Assembly: GCA_030527545.1 (NCBI GenBank)
Contig: JAUNAP010000002.1
Coordinates: 1-64,000 of the forward strand
Direction of reading: 5' to 3'
DNA from: Actinomycetaceae bacterium
Lineage (GTDB): Bacteria > Actinomycetota > Actinomycetes > Actinomycetales > Actinomycetaceae
DNA: 64,000 nucleotides
Shown here: piece by piece, positions 33,824-42,219 of the stretch
Numbering within the stretch: the stretch's first letter is position 1
Layout of the letters: each line of letters opens with the position of its first letter
The notes under the pieces: model-generated
Told to the model about the DNA's origin: nothing
Databases searched by the model: none
What the model saw: the letters and a program-made list of their open reading frames with translations, nothing else
Program-made: the position numbers and the translations under genes

Positions 33824-34048
33824 ATGAGGAAAACCCAGCGGGTGCCTCCGGGGAAGTTGCGCTTGGCCATGGCTGTGTGGGCCGGGAGCTTTGTTTTCCT
33901 TACCTATATGTCGAGAGTGGAGGGATTCCAGCCGATCACCCTTTTTCTCGTCGCTTGGGGTATTGAGGTGGCCGGCTGGGTCGCGCTGTGGAGGTGGCAG
34001 CGCCGATGGAAGCGCAGCAGGCGTGCTGAGGAGCCGATGCCCCGTTAG
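33824..34048 (+). CDS. Small membrane protein, unknown
   Basis: A 74-residue frame with basic N-terminus (MRKTQRVPPGKLRLAMAVWA), two hydrophobic segments separated by SRVEGFQ, and a very basic tail (WRWQRRWKRSRRAEEPMPR). The composition is typical of a real two-span membrane protein. The AAGGGGGG upstream is rather far from the ATG (about 12 nt). The next gene converges on it. I do not recognise a family. Confidence 0.4.
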   Translation: MRKTQRVPPGKLRLAMAVWAGSFVFLTYMSRVEGFQPITLFLVAWGIEVAGWVALWRWQRRWKRSRRAEEPMPR

Positions 34049-34073
34049 CCGCCGTGGAGCGAGGTCTCTTTTC

Positions 34074-34949
34074 CTAGTAGACGTCGAAACCGCGCGAACG
34101 GAAGATTTCACGGGCCGCCTCCGTCTGCTCCTTACTGGGCGGCTGCGTGTCTGCCAGCTCGTAGGGGATATCAAGACGCTCCCATTTGTCCTCACCCATC
34201 TTGTGGAAGGGCAGCACCTCGACTCGCTCCACCGTGTCCTTCCATCTGGCGGCGATGTCGGCGGCCGCCTCGATGTTCGCCGGATCGTCCGTGAGCCCCG
34301 GAACGAGGACGAACCGAATCCACTTCTTCACCCCGGCTTCGTGGGTACGATCGCCAAAACGTACCGTCGGAGCCAGCTCCTTGCCCGTCACCCGCTTGTA
34401 GGTCTCGGGGTCGCCCGACTTGATGTCGAGGAGCACGAGATCGATGTTGGTGAGCTCCTCGTCGGGGATCGACGCGCCCAAGAAACCGCACGAATCGACG
34501 CACGTGTGGACGCCGCGGGCGTGTACCTCGCGCAAGAGATTACGTAGGAAGGGTGCCTGCATCATCGGCTCCCCGCCGGAGAAGGTTACGCCTCCGCCCG
34601 TCGCATCGTAGATCGCCTTGTAGCGCATGATGCGGTCGATCGCGTCCGACAGCAGGATCGGGTGTCCATCGCGCATCTTCCACGTGTCGGGATTGTGACA
34701 GTAGAGGCAGCGCAGCTGGCAGCCCGCGAAAAACATCGTCATCCGGGTGCCGGGACCGTCGACCGCCGTCACCAGCTCCCACGAGTGCACCGACCCCAGC
34801 TCGCCCAGGCGAACAGAGACGACGTGATCGTGGTGGCTCATGAGGGGCGCGTCCGGCACCCCCGCCAGGCCGGTACCGCGCAGGCGCGGGACGGCCTCCT
34901 CGATCGGTTCGGGGCGGTACTCGCCCGTCGTCCCATCACTGACAGCCAC
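34074..34949 (-). CDS. pflA: Pyruvate formate-lyase activating enzyme
   Basis: A 291-residue radical SAM activase that installs the glycyl radical on pyruvate formate-lyase. The cluster motif is C-x3-C-x2-C in FAGCQLRCLYCHNPDTW. GGGVTFSGGEPMMQAPFL, HTCVDSCGFLG and VLLDIKSGDPETYKRVTG are classic PflA segments. It has an N-terminal extension of about 45 residues before GELGSVHSWELVTAVDGPG relative to the E. coli enzyme. The GTG start has AAGGAGG 6 nt upstream. It is the last gene of the pfl operon, after the core and the separate glycyl-radical subunit. Confidence 0.95.
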   Translation of the reverse strand: MAVSDGTTGEYRPEPIEEAVPRLRGTGLAGVPDAPLMSHHDHVVSVRLGELGSVHSWELVTAVDGPGTRMTMFFAGCQLRCLYCHNPDTWKMRDGHPILLSDAIDRIMRYKAIYDATGGGVTFSGGEPMMQAPFLRNLLREVHARGVHTCVDSCGFLGASIPDEELTNIDLVLLDIKSGDPETYKRVTGKELAPTVRFGDRTHEAGVKKWIRFVLVPGLTDDPANIEAAADIAARWKDTVERVEVLPFHKMGEDKWERLDIPYELADTQPPSKEQTEAAREIFRSRGFDVY

Positions 34950-34970
34950 GGCTAACCTCCTTGTGAGAAC

Positions 34971-35007
34971 GGACGCCGGGGCGGGGATGACCCCAACCCC
35001 GGCGTCC
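34971..35007 (-). terminator. Hairpin between glycyl-radical subunit and activase genes
   Basis: An 11-bp stem (34971-34981 with 34997-35007, GGACGCCGGGG) lies inside the operon, between the glycyl-radical subunit stop and the pflA ribosome site. There is no T-run. It may act as a partial terminator or an RNA stabiliser that keeps activase expression below that of its target. Confidence 0.5.
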
Positions 35008-35023
35008 CAGGTTCTTGATCGGA

Positions 35024-35275
35024 CTAGCGACCCTCGTGGAAGGTACGCGAGATCACGTCGAGCTGCTGCTCACGCGTGAGGCGAACGAAGTTCACGGCGT
35101 AGCCCGAGACGCGCACCGTCAGCTGGGGGTACTTCTCGGGGTGCTCCATGGCGTCCTCGAGGGTCTCGCGGTTGAGGACATTGATGTTGGCGTGGTAGAG
35201 GCCCTTGACGCCACCGGTCTCGGCGCGAGAAGCCTTCATCGAGGCGAGGCGCTCATCGAAAGTCTGGATAGCCAT
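35024..35275 (-). CDS. grcA: Separate glycyl-radical subunit of pyruvate formate-lyase (GrcA-like)
   Basis: An 83-residue protein equivalent to the last 60 residues of a normal pyruvate formate-lyase. It contains [20 protein letters not shown] and [13 protein letters not shown], with the radical-bearing Gly58, and ends [14 protein letters not shown]. In E. coli, GrcA (YfiD) is a spare part that rescues oxygen-cleaved enzyme. Here the main enzyme lacks this region altogether, so the small protein must supply the radical in the intact enzyme. AAGGAG lies 7 nt before the ATG, so it is independently translated, 69 nt after the core stop. The first 25 residues ([16 protein letters not shown]) have no counterpart in the core enzyme. 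Confidence 0.93.
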   Translation of the reverse strand: MAIQTFDERLASMKASRAETGGVKGLYHANINVLNRETLEDAMEHPEKYPQLTVRVSGYAVNFVRLTREQQLDVISRTFHEGR

Positions 35276-35344
35276 GAGATATCTCCTTGTGGGTTCTCGA
35301 TTCCTGGACGGTTTCGCCTTGCGGCGAGGACGTGGCCTTGCGGG

Positions 35345-37447
35345 TCAGCCCTTCTTGATAAAGCCGGCGTCCATGATGCCGACCAGATTGGTGATCTGCT
35401 CCTCCTTGGTGCGACCAAGCGAGGAGGGGACGATCGTGTTCGTCAGTGAGATGCCGTCGAGCGCGTCGTTGTAATCGAGCTTGCCGACGCTGAGCATCGA
35501 GGCAAGCATGCCGTGCGTGTCCATACCGTTTTCCGGGTTCGCGCCGGGCGCAAACGGCGTGCCGGCCTCGTGGCCCGAGGGGAACGAACCCGTCGCCTTG
35601 CCGTAGACGACATTCGACGTGATCGTGAGGACCGACTGGGTCGGAATCGCGTCGCGGTACATGGGAATCGCCTTGATCTTCGACATGATCGTGTGGACGA
35701 TCGTCGCCGCGATGTCGTCAGCCCGGTCGTCGTCGTTACCGTAGACCGGGAAGTCGCCCTCGGTCTTGTAGTCGACGACCAGTCCGGTCTCGTCGCGAAC
35801 AGGCGTGACCTTTGCGTACTTAATGGCCGACAGCGAGTCCGCGACGATCGACAGGCCCGCGATGCCGCAACCCATCGTGCGCACGATCTCGGAGTCATGC
35901 AGGGCCATCTCCATGGCCTCGTAGGCGTAGCGGTCGTGGCAGTAGTGGATGATGTTGAGGGCCTCGACGTAGGTACCGACGACCCAGTCGAGCATCTTTT
36001 CGTAGCGTGCCCACACGTCGTCGAAGTCGAGGGGCCCGTCGCCCTGGACGGCCTCGTGGTCGGGGACGATGAGTTTGCCCGAAACCTCGTCACGGCCGCC
36101 GTTGATCGCGTAGAGAAGAGCCTTGGCGGCGTTGACGCGCGCGCCAAAGAACTGCATCTGCTTGCCGACTCGCATCGGCGAGACGCAGCAGGCGATCGCG
36201 GCGTCGTCGCCCCAGTGCTCGCGGATCTGATCGTCGGCCTCGTACTGGACCGACGAGGTTTCGATCGACACGCGGGCGCAGAACTTCTTGTAACCTTCCG
36301 GCAGCTTCGGCGACCAGAAGATCGTGATGTTCGGCTCGGGTGCGGGGCCGAGGTTCATGAGCGTTTGGAGGAGCCGGAAGGAGGTCTTCGTCACGAGCGT
36401 GCGCCCGTCCATGCCGAAGCCCGCGTCCGACCACGTCGCCCAGTAGGGGTCGCCAGAGAAGATCTGGTCGTAGGCGATCGTGCGCAGGAAGCGGACGATA
36501 CGCAGCTTAATGACGAGTGCGTCGATGATCTCTTGAGCCTCGGACTCGTCAAGGATTCCGCGGGCAAAATCGCGCTCGAAATAGCAGTCGAAGAACGCCG
36601 AGAGACGACCGATCGACATGGCGGCGCCGTCTTGAGACTTCACCGAGGCGAGGTAGCCAAAGTACGTCCACTGGACCGCTTCCTTGGCAGTCGTGGCGGG
36701 ACCGGAAATGTCGAAACCGTAGTCGGCCGCCATCTTCTTGAGCTTCTTGAGCGCCTTGATCTGCTCGGAGTGCTCCTCGCGGTAGCGGGCCCAGTGCTCA
36801 GAGAAGGGCTTGTCCGCGACGGCGTCCTTATCCTTCATCTTGTCTTCGATGAGCTTGTCGACGCCGTAGAGCGCGACACGACGGTAGTCACCGATGATGC
36901 GGCCACGCCCGTAAGCATCCGGCAGGCCCGTGATGATGTGCGACGAGCGGGCGGCGCGGATACGCGGCGTGTAAATGTCGAAGACGGCGTCGTTGTGGGT
37001 CTTGCGGTACTGCGTGAAGATCTTCTTGACCTCCGGGTCGGCTTCCTTGCCGGCCTCTTTGATGGCGGTCTCGACCATGCGCCAGCCGCCATTGGGCATC
37101 ATCGCGCGCTTGAGTGGGACGTCGGTTTGGAGCCCGACGATGACGTCGTCGTCGTCGGAGATGTATCCGGCGGGGAAGGCGTCGACGTCGGCAGGGATCT
37201 TCGTGTCGACGTCGTAGACGCGCTTCTCGCGTTCGACCGACAGGTAGTTCTTATCGAGGGTCTCCCACAGGCGCAGCGTCTTGTCCGTGGGGCCGGCGAG
37301 GAAGGACTCATCCCCCTCGTAGGGGGTGTAGTTGCGCTGGATAAAGTCGCGAACGTCGATGCTCGTGTTCCACGAGCCTTGGGCGAATCCCTTCCAGGCC
37401 TCGGGGATCTCCTGGGCCTCGGACTCTAGCGTGGTCTCGGTTGACAC
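35345..37447 (-). CDS. pflB: Pyruvate formate-lyase core lacking the glycyl-radical domain
   Basis: A 700-residue pyruvate formate-lyase that makes acetyl-CoA and formate. The catalytic Cys420-Cys421 pair is in AIACCVSPMRVGKQ. Substrate residues around GLPDAYGRGRIIGDYRR and FSGDPYWATWSDAG are intact. The chain stops after NTIVPSSLGRTKEEQITNL and VGIMDAGFIKKG. In ordinary enzymes of about 760 residues this is just before the segment carrying the radical glycine, so the enzyme cannot be active alone. The missing part is the next gene. GTG start with AAGGAGAGG 6 nt upstream. The stop is a clean TGA with a new ribosome site after it, so this is a gene split and not a sequencing frameshift. Confidence 0.95.
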   Translation of the reverse strand: MSTETTLESEAQEIPEAWKGFAQGSWNTSIDVRDFIQRNYTPYEGDESFLAGPTDKTLRLWETLDKNYLSVEREKRVYDVDTKIPADVDAFPAGYISDDDDVIVGLQTDVPLKRAMMPNGGWRMVETAIKEAGKEADPEVKKIFTQYRKTHNDAVFDIYTPRIRAARSSHIITGLPDAYGRGRIIGDYRRVALYGVDKLIEDKMKDKDAVADKPFSEHWARYREEHSEQIKALKKLKKMAADYGFDISGPATTAKEAVQWTYFGYLASVKSQDGAAMSIGRLSAFFDCYFERDFARGILDESEAQEIIDALVIKLRIVRFLRTIAYDQIFSGDPYWATWSDAGFGMDGRTLVTKTSFRLLQTLMNLGPAPEPNITIFWSPKLPEGYKKFCARVSIETSSVQYEADDQIREHWGDDAAIACCVSPMRVGKQMQFFGARVNAAKALLYAINGGRDEVSGKLIVPDHEAVQGDGPLDFDDVWARYEKMLDWVVGTYVEALNIIHYCHDRYAYEAMEMALHDSEIVRTMGCGIAGLSIVADSLSAIKYAKVTPVRDETGLVVDYKTEGDFPVYGNDDDRADDIAATIVHTIMSKIKAIPMYRDAIPTQSVLTITSNVVYGKATGSFPSGHEAGTPFAPGANPENGMDTHGMLASMLSVGKLDYNDALDGISLTNTIVPSSLGRTKEEQITNLVGIMDAGFIKKG

Positions 37448-37956
37448 TGTCGTCCTCTCCTTGTGGTTGGACTATGTGCGGCGGTGACCCGCCGCGTTGC
37501 GAAGTCTCGCGACGAACGCGGGCCTTCTCCTTGGTTAGGCACCTCAAGGTTATGCGGTCTGGGCCTATAGCACGAGGAAGACGAGGGTGGTAGGGGACAC
37601 ACGTCCCGTGTTTACGGCGAAAGGTCGATGTGTTAACGGCAACACAGGGGGCCTAAAGGCCTAGGTTGGCCTTTTGTGGTCGGGGTGTGCGCGTGGTGGG
37701 CTTCCGTCTGTTCGCGCGAGGCGCCTCGGGCGCGTCGCTTGGCTGGGGACGCTACCCGCGTGCTCGACGGGATGTTCGAGGGGAGCGCGCAAGCGTGCGC
37801 ATGTGGGTGAGGGGCTGACGGAGGGGCGTGTCCGTCGGGGGTCGTGTGGCGTCGAGGAGACGAAGGGAGGGGCCAATGTGGCGAAAACACGGGAAAAACC
37901 GGCGGTGTGGCGACCGTCACGCTCTTTTGATTTGGTGGATGGGGTGAGTCTGTGGC
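37448..37956. other. Gene-free region upstream of pflB
   Basis: About 510 bp without a credible gene; the open frames inside are basic, low-complexity and lack ribosome sites. It should hold the pfl promoter and controls. Notable elements are a palindrome TGTGTT-AACGGC-AACACA at 37629-37646 (Crp- or Rex-like in flavour, but the 10-nt gap between TGTG and CACA fits neither consensus exactly), ACACG-TCC-CGTGT at 37599-37611, and a small hairpin at 37655-37674 (AAAGGCC/GGCCTTT). Confidence 0.45.
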
Positions 37957-37962
37957 TATAGT
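37957..37962 (+). promoter_or_regulatory. Candidate -10 box for the tRNA cluster
   Basis: TATAGT lies 40 nt before tRNA-Glu, a suitable distance for a short leader. The -35 is unclear. Confidence 0.4.
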
Positions 37963-38002
37963 TTTATCTCGTCAACGGGACGAACCAAGGACCGAAGACA
38001 GG

Positions 38003-38075
38003 GCCCCTATCGTCTAGCGGCCTAGGACACCGCCCTTTCACGGCGGCGGCACGGGTTCGAATCCCGTTGGGGGTA
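38003..38075 (+). tRNA. tRNA-Glu(TTC)
   Basis: Acceptor GCCCCTA pairs with TGGGGGT (G1-U72 wobble). The anticodon arm is CCGCC-CTTTCAC-GGCGG with anticodon TTC, and the T-loop is TTCGAAT. CCA is not encoded. It is the first of three clustered tRNA genes. Confidence 0.95.
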
Positions 38076-38109
38076 CGACTCTCGGAAGCGAGGGTTGACA
38101 AATGAATAT

Positions 38110-38183
38110 GGCCCTGTGGCGCAGTTGGTTAGCGCGCCGCCCTGTCACGGCGGAGGTCGCGGGTTCAAGTCCCGTCAGGGTCG
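38110..38183 (+). tRNA. tRNA-Asp(GTC)
   Basis: Acceptor GGCCCTG pairs with CAGGGTC; the anticodon arm is CCGCC-CTGTCAC-GGCGG with anticodon GTC; discriminator G. CCA is not encoded. Confidence 0.95.
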
Positions 38184-38206
38184 CCAGTTGGCCTGTAGGT
38201 CAGCCA

Positions 38207-38282
38207 GGCTCTGTAGCTCAGTTGGTAGAGCGTCCGACTGAAAATCGGAAGGTCACCGGATCGACGCCGGTCGGAGCCACCA
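38207..38282 (+). tRNA. tRNA-Phe(GAA) with encoded CCA
   Basis: Acceptor GGCTCTG pairs with CGGAGCC; the anticodon arm is TCCGA-CTGAAAA-TCGGA with anticodon GAA. CCA is encoded at 38280-38282, unlike its neighbours. The T-arm is ACCGG-ATCGACG-CCGGT, so position 54 is A and not the usual T. Confidence 0.93.
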
Positions 38283-38285
38283 ACG

Positions 38286-38315
38286 AAGCCCTCGCCAAGG
38301 CGAGGGCTTTTGTTT
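38286..38315 (+). terminator. Terminator of the tRNA cluster
   Basis: AAGCCCTCGCC (38286-38296) pairs with GGCGAGGGCTT (38299-38309), followed by TTTGTTT: a classical intrinsic terminator, 4 nt after the encoded CCA. Confidence 0.92.
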
Positions 38316-38372
38316 ACCCCCCCCACGGCCCGGTTCGTCCTCGTCCGTGTGTGAGTGGCGCCTCTTCCCACG

Positions 38373-38378
38373 TACCAT
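38373..38378 (+). promoter_or_regulatory. -10 box for leaderless ABC ATPase transcript
   Basis: TACCAT lies exactly 6 nt before the ATG at 38385 and no ribosome site is visible. Confidence 0.5.
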
Positions 38379-38384
38379 GGGGGT

Positions 38385-39605
38385 ATGACACGACGTCCCA
38401 CGCGCCGTCAGGCGCCCACCGGTCTCACCGTGCCCATGCCTGTCGAAGACGCCGTCATGAAGGTGCGTGGACTCACGAAGGTATATGGATCCGGAGACAC
38501 GGCCGTGCGGGCGCTCAACCACGTCAATGTCGATATCGAGCGCGGCCGCTTCACAGCGATCATGGGACCCTCGGGTTCGGGAAAGTCCACGTTCATGCAC
38601 TGCCTCGCCGGCTTCGAGTCGATCACGTCCGGCTCGGTACTCCTCGACGGCATCGAGATCGCTGGGATGAGCGAACGTAAGCTCACGCAGTTACGCCGCG
38701 ACAACGTCGGGTTCATCTTCCAATCGTTCAACCTCATCCCGACACTCACCGCCGCGGAGAACATCCGTCTTCCCCAAGACATCGCGCACAAGCCCAACGA
38801 CGAGGGGCGATTCACCACCGTCGTCGAGGCGTTAGGGTTGCGCGATCGCCTCGACCACCGCCCCGCGGAACTGTCGGGAGGCCAGCAGCAACGTATCGCC
38901 TGCGCGCGGGCACTCATGCAGTCCCCGACGGTTCTCTTCGCCGATGAGCCCACCGGAAACCTCGACTCGCGTTCGACCGAGCAGGTCCTCACCTATTTGC
39001 GGCGCGCCGTGGACGATTTCGGGCAAACCGTCGTCATGGTGACCCACGAATCGCAGGCGGCCGCCTACGCCGACACGGTGTTGTTCCTCACCGACGGCGA
39101 GGTCGTCGCGAGCATGGACTATCCGACGAACGACGATATCTTGGACGCTCTTTCGGAGCTCGAAGCTCGCATGCACGGGGAAGATCCAGTCCCCAGGCGC
39201 CCCCGCGAGGCGGTTCGCACCCCCGCGCCCGTACCCGCGTCAGCGGCGAGGAGCGAGACCATGCGTCCTGCGCCGGCACCGAGCCCGGCCGAAACAGCAC
39301 GGGCACAGCGGAGGGTTCTCGCTCCTGCACCCGAGCCCGCACCCCAGCGGCCTCTTTCGACAAGGGAACGGACCTACGCCGACCTCGACCGTTCGGACCT
39401 GCGATCCGATCTCGCGGCTGACGAGGACGTCCTCGAAACGAGCTTCGACCTACCCCCGTGGAGAGACGAGGACTATGCGGCGCGACGAGCACCCGATCGC
39501 GCCCGCGACGTACCCGCGCGTCCACAATCGCGGCGCGAAAAGGCGCGAACCGGTGCGATCCCCTACCTCGACGCCGGCGACTTCGACGAAGAAATGGACT
39601 ACTAG
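38385..39605 (+). CDS. MacB/LolD-type ABC ATPase with long disordered tail
   Basis: A 406-residue ATPase. The first 260 residues are a normal MacB/LolD-class domain: Walker A GPSGSGKSTFMHC, Q-loop FIFQSFNLIPTLT, signature LSGGQQQRIACARAL, Walker B VLFADEPTGNLD and switch MVTHESQAAAYAD. About 140 residues then form a Pro/Arg/Ala-rich, probably disordered tail ending in an acidic stretch (DAGDFDEEMDY). This tail is not part of the usual family. The permease follows with no gap. Such pairs mostly do mechanical work (lipoprotein extraction, peptide or antibiotic export), so import is unlikely. Confidence 0.9.
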   Translation: MTRRPTRRQAPTGLTVPMPVEDAVMKVRGLTKVYGSGDTAVRALNHVNVDIERGRFTAIMGPSGSGKSTFMHCLAGFESITSGSVLLDGIEIAGMSERKLTQLRRDNVGFIFQSFNLIPTLTAAENIRLPQDIAHKPNDEGRFTTVVEALGLRDRLDHRPAELSGGQQQRIACARALMQSPTVLFADEPTGNLDSRSTEQVLTYLRRAVDDFGQTVVMVTHESQAAAYADTVLFLTDGEVVASMDYPTNDDILDALSELEARMHGEDPVPRRPREAVRTPAPVPASAARSETMRPAPAPSPAETARAQRRVLAPAPEPAPQRPLSTRERTYADLDRSDLRSDLAADEDVLETSFDLPPWRDEDYAARRAPDRARDVPARPQSRREKARTGAIPYLDAGDFDEEMDY

Positions 39606-42146
39606 ATGAGGCGGGTTATCTGGCGCGGAGTGCGCGCAAACCTCGGCCGCTTCCTCCTCACCCTTCTCGCCGTCACCCTTGGTGTCGCTTTCTTATCGGG
39701 AACGCTGGCCCTACGTGGCGTCCTTTCCTCCTCCTTCGAGGCGACCCTCGGATCGTTCAACACCTACCCGCTGTATGTGCGCGGAGAAAAACACGCCCCC
39801 CTCACCGACGACACGGCGCCGTCTTACGGCGCCGTCGATGTCGACGTCGCCCGCAAGGCACGTGACGTCGAGGGCGTCAAGCGTGCCGACCCCGTCTACA
39901 CGACGAGCGCGGCCGTCCTCGGGCCTGACGATAAACCGCTCGAGGTCGTCGGCTCCCAGCTCGTCCTTCTCGGCTACTCTCCCGGCGCGAACGCCTGGCC
40001 GAAAATTGCTTCAGGCAAGGCCCCCGCCGGCGAACGCGACGTCGTCATCGAGGAGTCGGCAGCCGAACGGCTAGGCCTGTCGGTTGGCGACAAGGTCTCT
40101 CTCGTCGAAGGCTCCAAGCTCACCCCTTTCACCGTGACCGGCACCGTTCGCTTCGCCACCCCCGTCAGCCTCGTATCCGTAGGCATGGTGACCAGCGACA
40201 CGGCCCGCCACCTCCTGGGCGACCCCAAGCAGGTGGGGCAGGTGGGCATCACCCTCGAGCCCGGCCACAAGGCAGAGACCGTCGCCAAGGACCTGCGCGC
40301 CGCTCTCGGCTCGTCGGTGAGCGTCGATACTCAACGCACACTCATTGACCAAGCAAACATGACGGTCAATAAGGCCCTCGGGTTTATCAACACGTTCCTG
40401 CTCGTCTTCGTCGCCATCGCATTCTTCGTTGGCATCTTCATCATCACGAACACCTTCCGTATGACGGTGCGAGCAGAACAGAAGCACTTCGCTACACTGC
40501 GAGCGATCGGCGCCTCCGCTAAGCAGGTCTTCGCCGTCGTCGCCCTCCAGGGTCTCATCGTTGGCCTCGCCGGGTCGCTGCTCGGCATCGTCGTCGGTCA
40601 GGGCCTCATTGTCGGCCTCGCCGAGATGCTCAAGCACTCTTTCGGGGTCGTCCTCGGTGGCGGACTCAGGCTGGGGCCTTCAATCATCCTCACCTCGATC
40701 ATCGTTGGGCTCCTCGTGACTTTCCTCGGCGCCGTTCTGCCTGCTCGCGAGGCCGCCCTCACACCGCCGGTGGAGGCCATGCGCGCCACCGATTCGCGTG
40801 AGAAGCCATTGAAACCTCGCGGTATTGTCGGGGGCCTCATTGCTCTCGCGGGCATCATCGCGCTCGTTGTCACGATGATGGACAGCGAGCCGTCGGGGGC
40901 GCTGCTCGGTCTCGGCGCGGCGCTCGTGCTCGCGGGGGTTCTCACGCTCGGGCCGGTGCTAGCCCGCCCCCTCATGTGGGTCCTCTCCCTACCCTTCAGG
41001 CTGGTCAGGCCACTCGGGCGTCTCGCCTACCGCAACGCGCTCGCCAACCCGCGTCGCTCCGCGGTGACGGCGGCCGCCCTCACCGTCGGCGTCACTCTCG
41101 TCACCGCGGGGTCTGTCGTCGCCGCCACCGTTCAGGCTTCGACCGCCGACGTCGTCGATTCAGAACTGCATGCCGACCTGCTTGTGTCCTCAATTTCGAG
41201 CGAGGGCATTCCGGGCGATGTCGCCGATAAAGTGGCTTCCGTCGCCGGCGTCAAGGACGTCGGTCGCGGATTCCGTGCCGCCTACACCGGGGTGAGGATC
41301 GGTGAGGAGAAGCCGGGGCCTGCCGAGGTCGGATCGTTGCCGAAGAACTGGCGCGACTATATCGACCTCGAGGTGAAGAAGGGGACGATCGAGGACTTCA
41401 CCAACCACCCCGACACGTCGGTCCTCGTGTCGGAATCGACGGCTAAGGCAAAGGATCTGCGTATCGGCGACAAGGTGATGATCGCGGGAGCCGGCGGGGA
41501 GAAAGACTACACGGTGCGTGCGTTCGTGGCCTCCACGATCCAGCCGGCGTCCTACCTGCTCGACGAGAAGACCCTTGAGGCCCTCGACGTGCCGGGGGCG
41601 GTGCCCTTGACGCTTCTCGTCGTAACCGACAAGTCGCACACGACGGCGTCGGTGAAGAAAGCCATCGAGGAGGAACTGGACGAGCTCAAGCTCTACCAGG
41701 TGCTCGATCGCAACCAGTTCAAGTCGCAGCTGGCCGATCAGGTCCAGATGGTCCTCGGTATCCTCTACGCGCTCCTCGGCCTGTCCATCGTCATCGCCGT
41801 GCTCGGTATCGTCAACACCCTCTCTTTGTCGATCAGTGAGCGGATCCGCGAGATCGGACTGTTGCGTGCCGTTGGCATGTCCCGACGCAACGTCGGTTTC
41901 ATGATCGTCATCGAATCGATCCTCATCTCGGTTTTCGGCACCCTCCTCGGCCTGGGTGTCGGCACCTTCTTGGCCGCGGCGTTGTGTAACTATCTGGCGA
42001 ACGAGGGGCTGGAGACGATGGTCATTCCGTGGGGGACACTCGCCGTTCTCGGCGTCGCCGCGGTGATCGTCGGCGCCATCGCCGCTGTTGCCCCGGCCGT
42101 CAAGGCCGTCCGCTACAAGCTCCTCGACGCGGTGGCGAGAACCTGA
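39606..42146 (+). CDS. FtsX/MacB-like ABC permease
   Basis: An 846-residue membrane protein with two FtsX-type permease units. An N-terminal membrane segment (RVIWRGVRANLGRFLLTLLA) is followed by an extracellular domain, then segments starting near residue 258 (FINTFLLVFVAIAFF), 305 and 360. After a short soluble stretch the second unit begins at YRNALANPRRSAVTAAALTV, again with a large extracellular domain, and ends with three segments (VLGILYALLGLSIVIAVLGI onward). The SERIREIGLLRAVGMSRRNV coupling motif contacts the ATPase. The layout matches actinobacterial ABC permeases of unknown substrate. It follows the ATPase stop directly. Confidence 0.9.
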   Translation: MRRVIWRGVRANLGRFLLTLLAVTLGVAFLSGTLALRGVLSSSFEATLGSFNTYPLYVRGEKHAPLTDDTAPSYGAVDVDVARKARDVEGVKRADPVYTTSAAVLGPDDKPLEVVGSQLVLLGYSPGANAWPKIASGKAPAGERDVVIEESAAERLGLSVGDKVSLVEGSKLTPFTVTGTVRFATPVSLVSVGMVTSDTARHLLGDPKQVGQVGITLEPGHKAETVAKDLRAALGSSVSVDTQRTLIDQANMTVNKALGFINTFLLVFVAIAFFVGIFIITNTFRMTVRAEQKHFATLRAIGASAKQVFAVVALQGLIVGLAGSLLGIVVGQGLIVGLAEMLKHSFGVVLGGGLRLGPSIILTSIIVGLLVTFLGAVLPAREAALTPPVEAMRATDSREKPLKPRGIVGGLIALAGIIALVVTMMDSEPSGALLGLGAALVLAGVLTLGPVLARPLMWVLSLPFRLVRPLGRLAYRNALANPRRSAVTAAALTVGVTLVTAGSVVAATVQASTADVVDSELHADLLVSSISSEGIPGDVADKVASVAGVKDVGRGFRAAYTGVRIGEEKPGPAEVGSLPKNWRDYIDLEVKKGTIEDFTNHPDTSVLVSESTAKAKDLRIGDKVMIAGAGGEKDYTVRAFVASTIQPASYLLDEKTLEALDVPGAVPLTLLVVTDKSHTTASVKKAIEEELDELKLYQVLDRNQFKSQLADQVQMVLGILYALLGLSIVIAVLGIVNTLSLSISERIREIGLLRAVGMSRRNVGFMIVIESILISVFGTLLGLGVGTFLAAALCNYLANEGLETMVIPWGTLAVLGVAAVIVGAIAAVAPAVKAVRYKLLDAVART

Positions 42147-42168
42147 GGACAAACAGGTGGCGCGTGAG

Positions 42169-42196
42169 AGGAAAATAAGAAAAAATAAGAGAAAAT
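42169..42196. other. A-rich purine tract in intergenic region
   Basis: A 28-nt stretch made almost only of A and G (GGAAAATAAGAAAAAATAAG and flanks) lies between the permease stop and the next start, in an otherwise GC-rich genome. It could be a promoter UP-like element or an unstructured translation leader. Confidence 0.35.
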
Positions 42197-42219
42197 GCCC
42201 GTGACGAGGAGAGGTAACA

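Noticed and set aside
35276-35344. Frameshift or sequencing error splitting pflB
   Set aside because: A clean TGA, a 69-nt spacer and a new AAGGAG ribosome site precede the small gene, which also has about 25 extra N-terminal residues with no counterpart in the core.
35513-37429. A 638-codon open frame on the plus strand
   Set aside because: Antisense shadow of pflB caused by GC-rich codon bias; no ribosome site and no domain.
37633-37961. Short open frames in the pfl/tRNA intergenic region
   Set aside because: Pro/Arg/His-rich, no start signals, and they overlap likely promoter elements.
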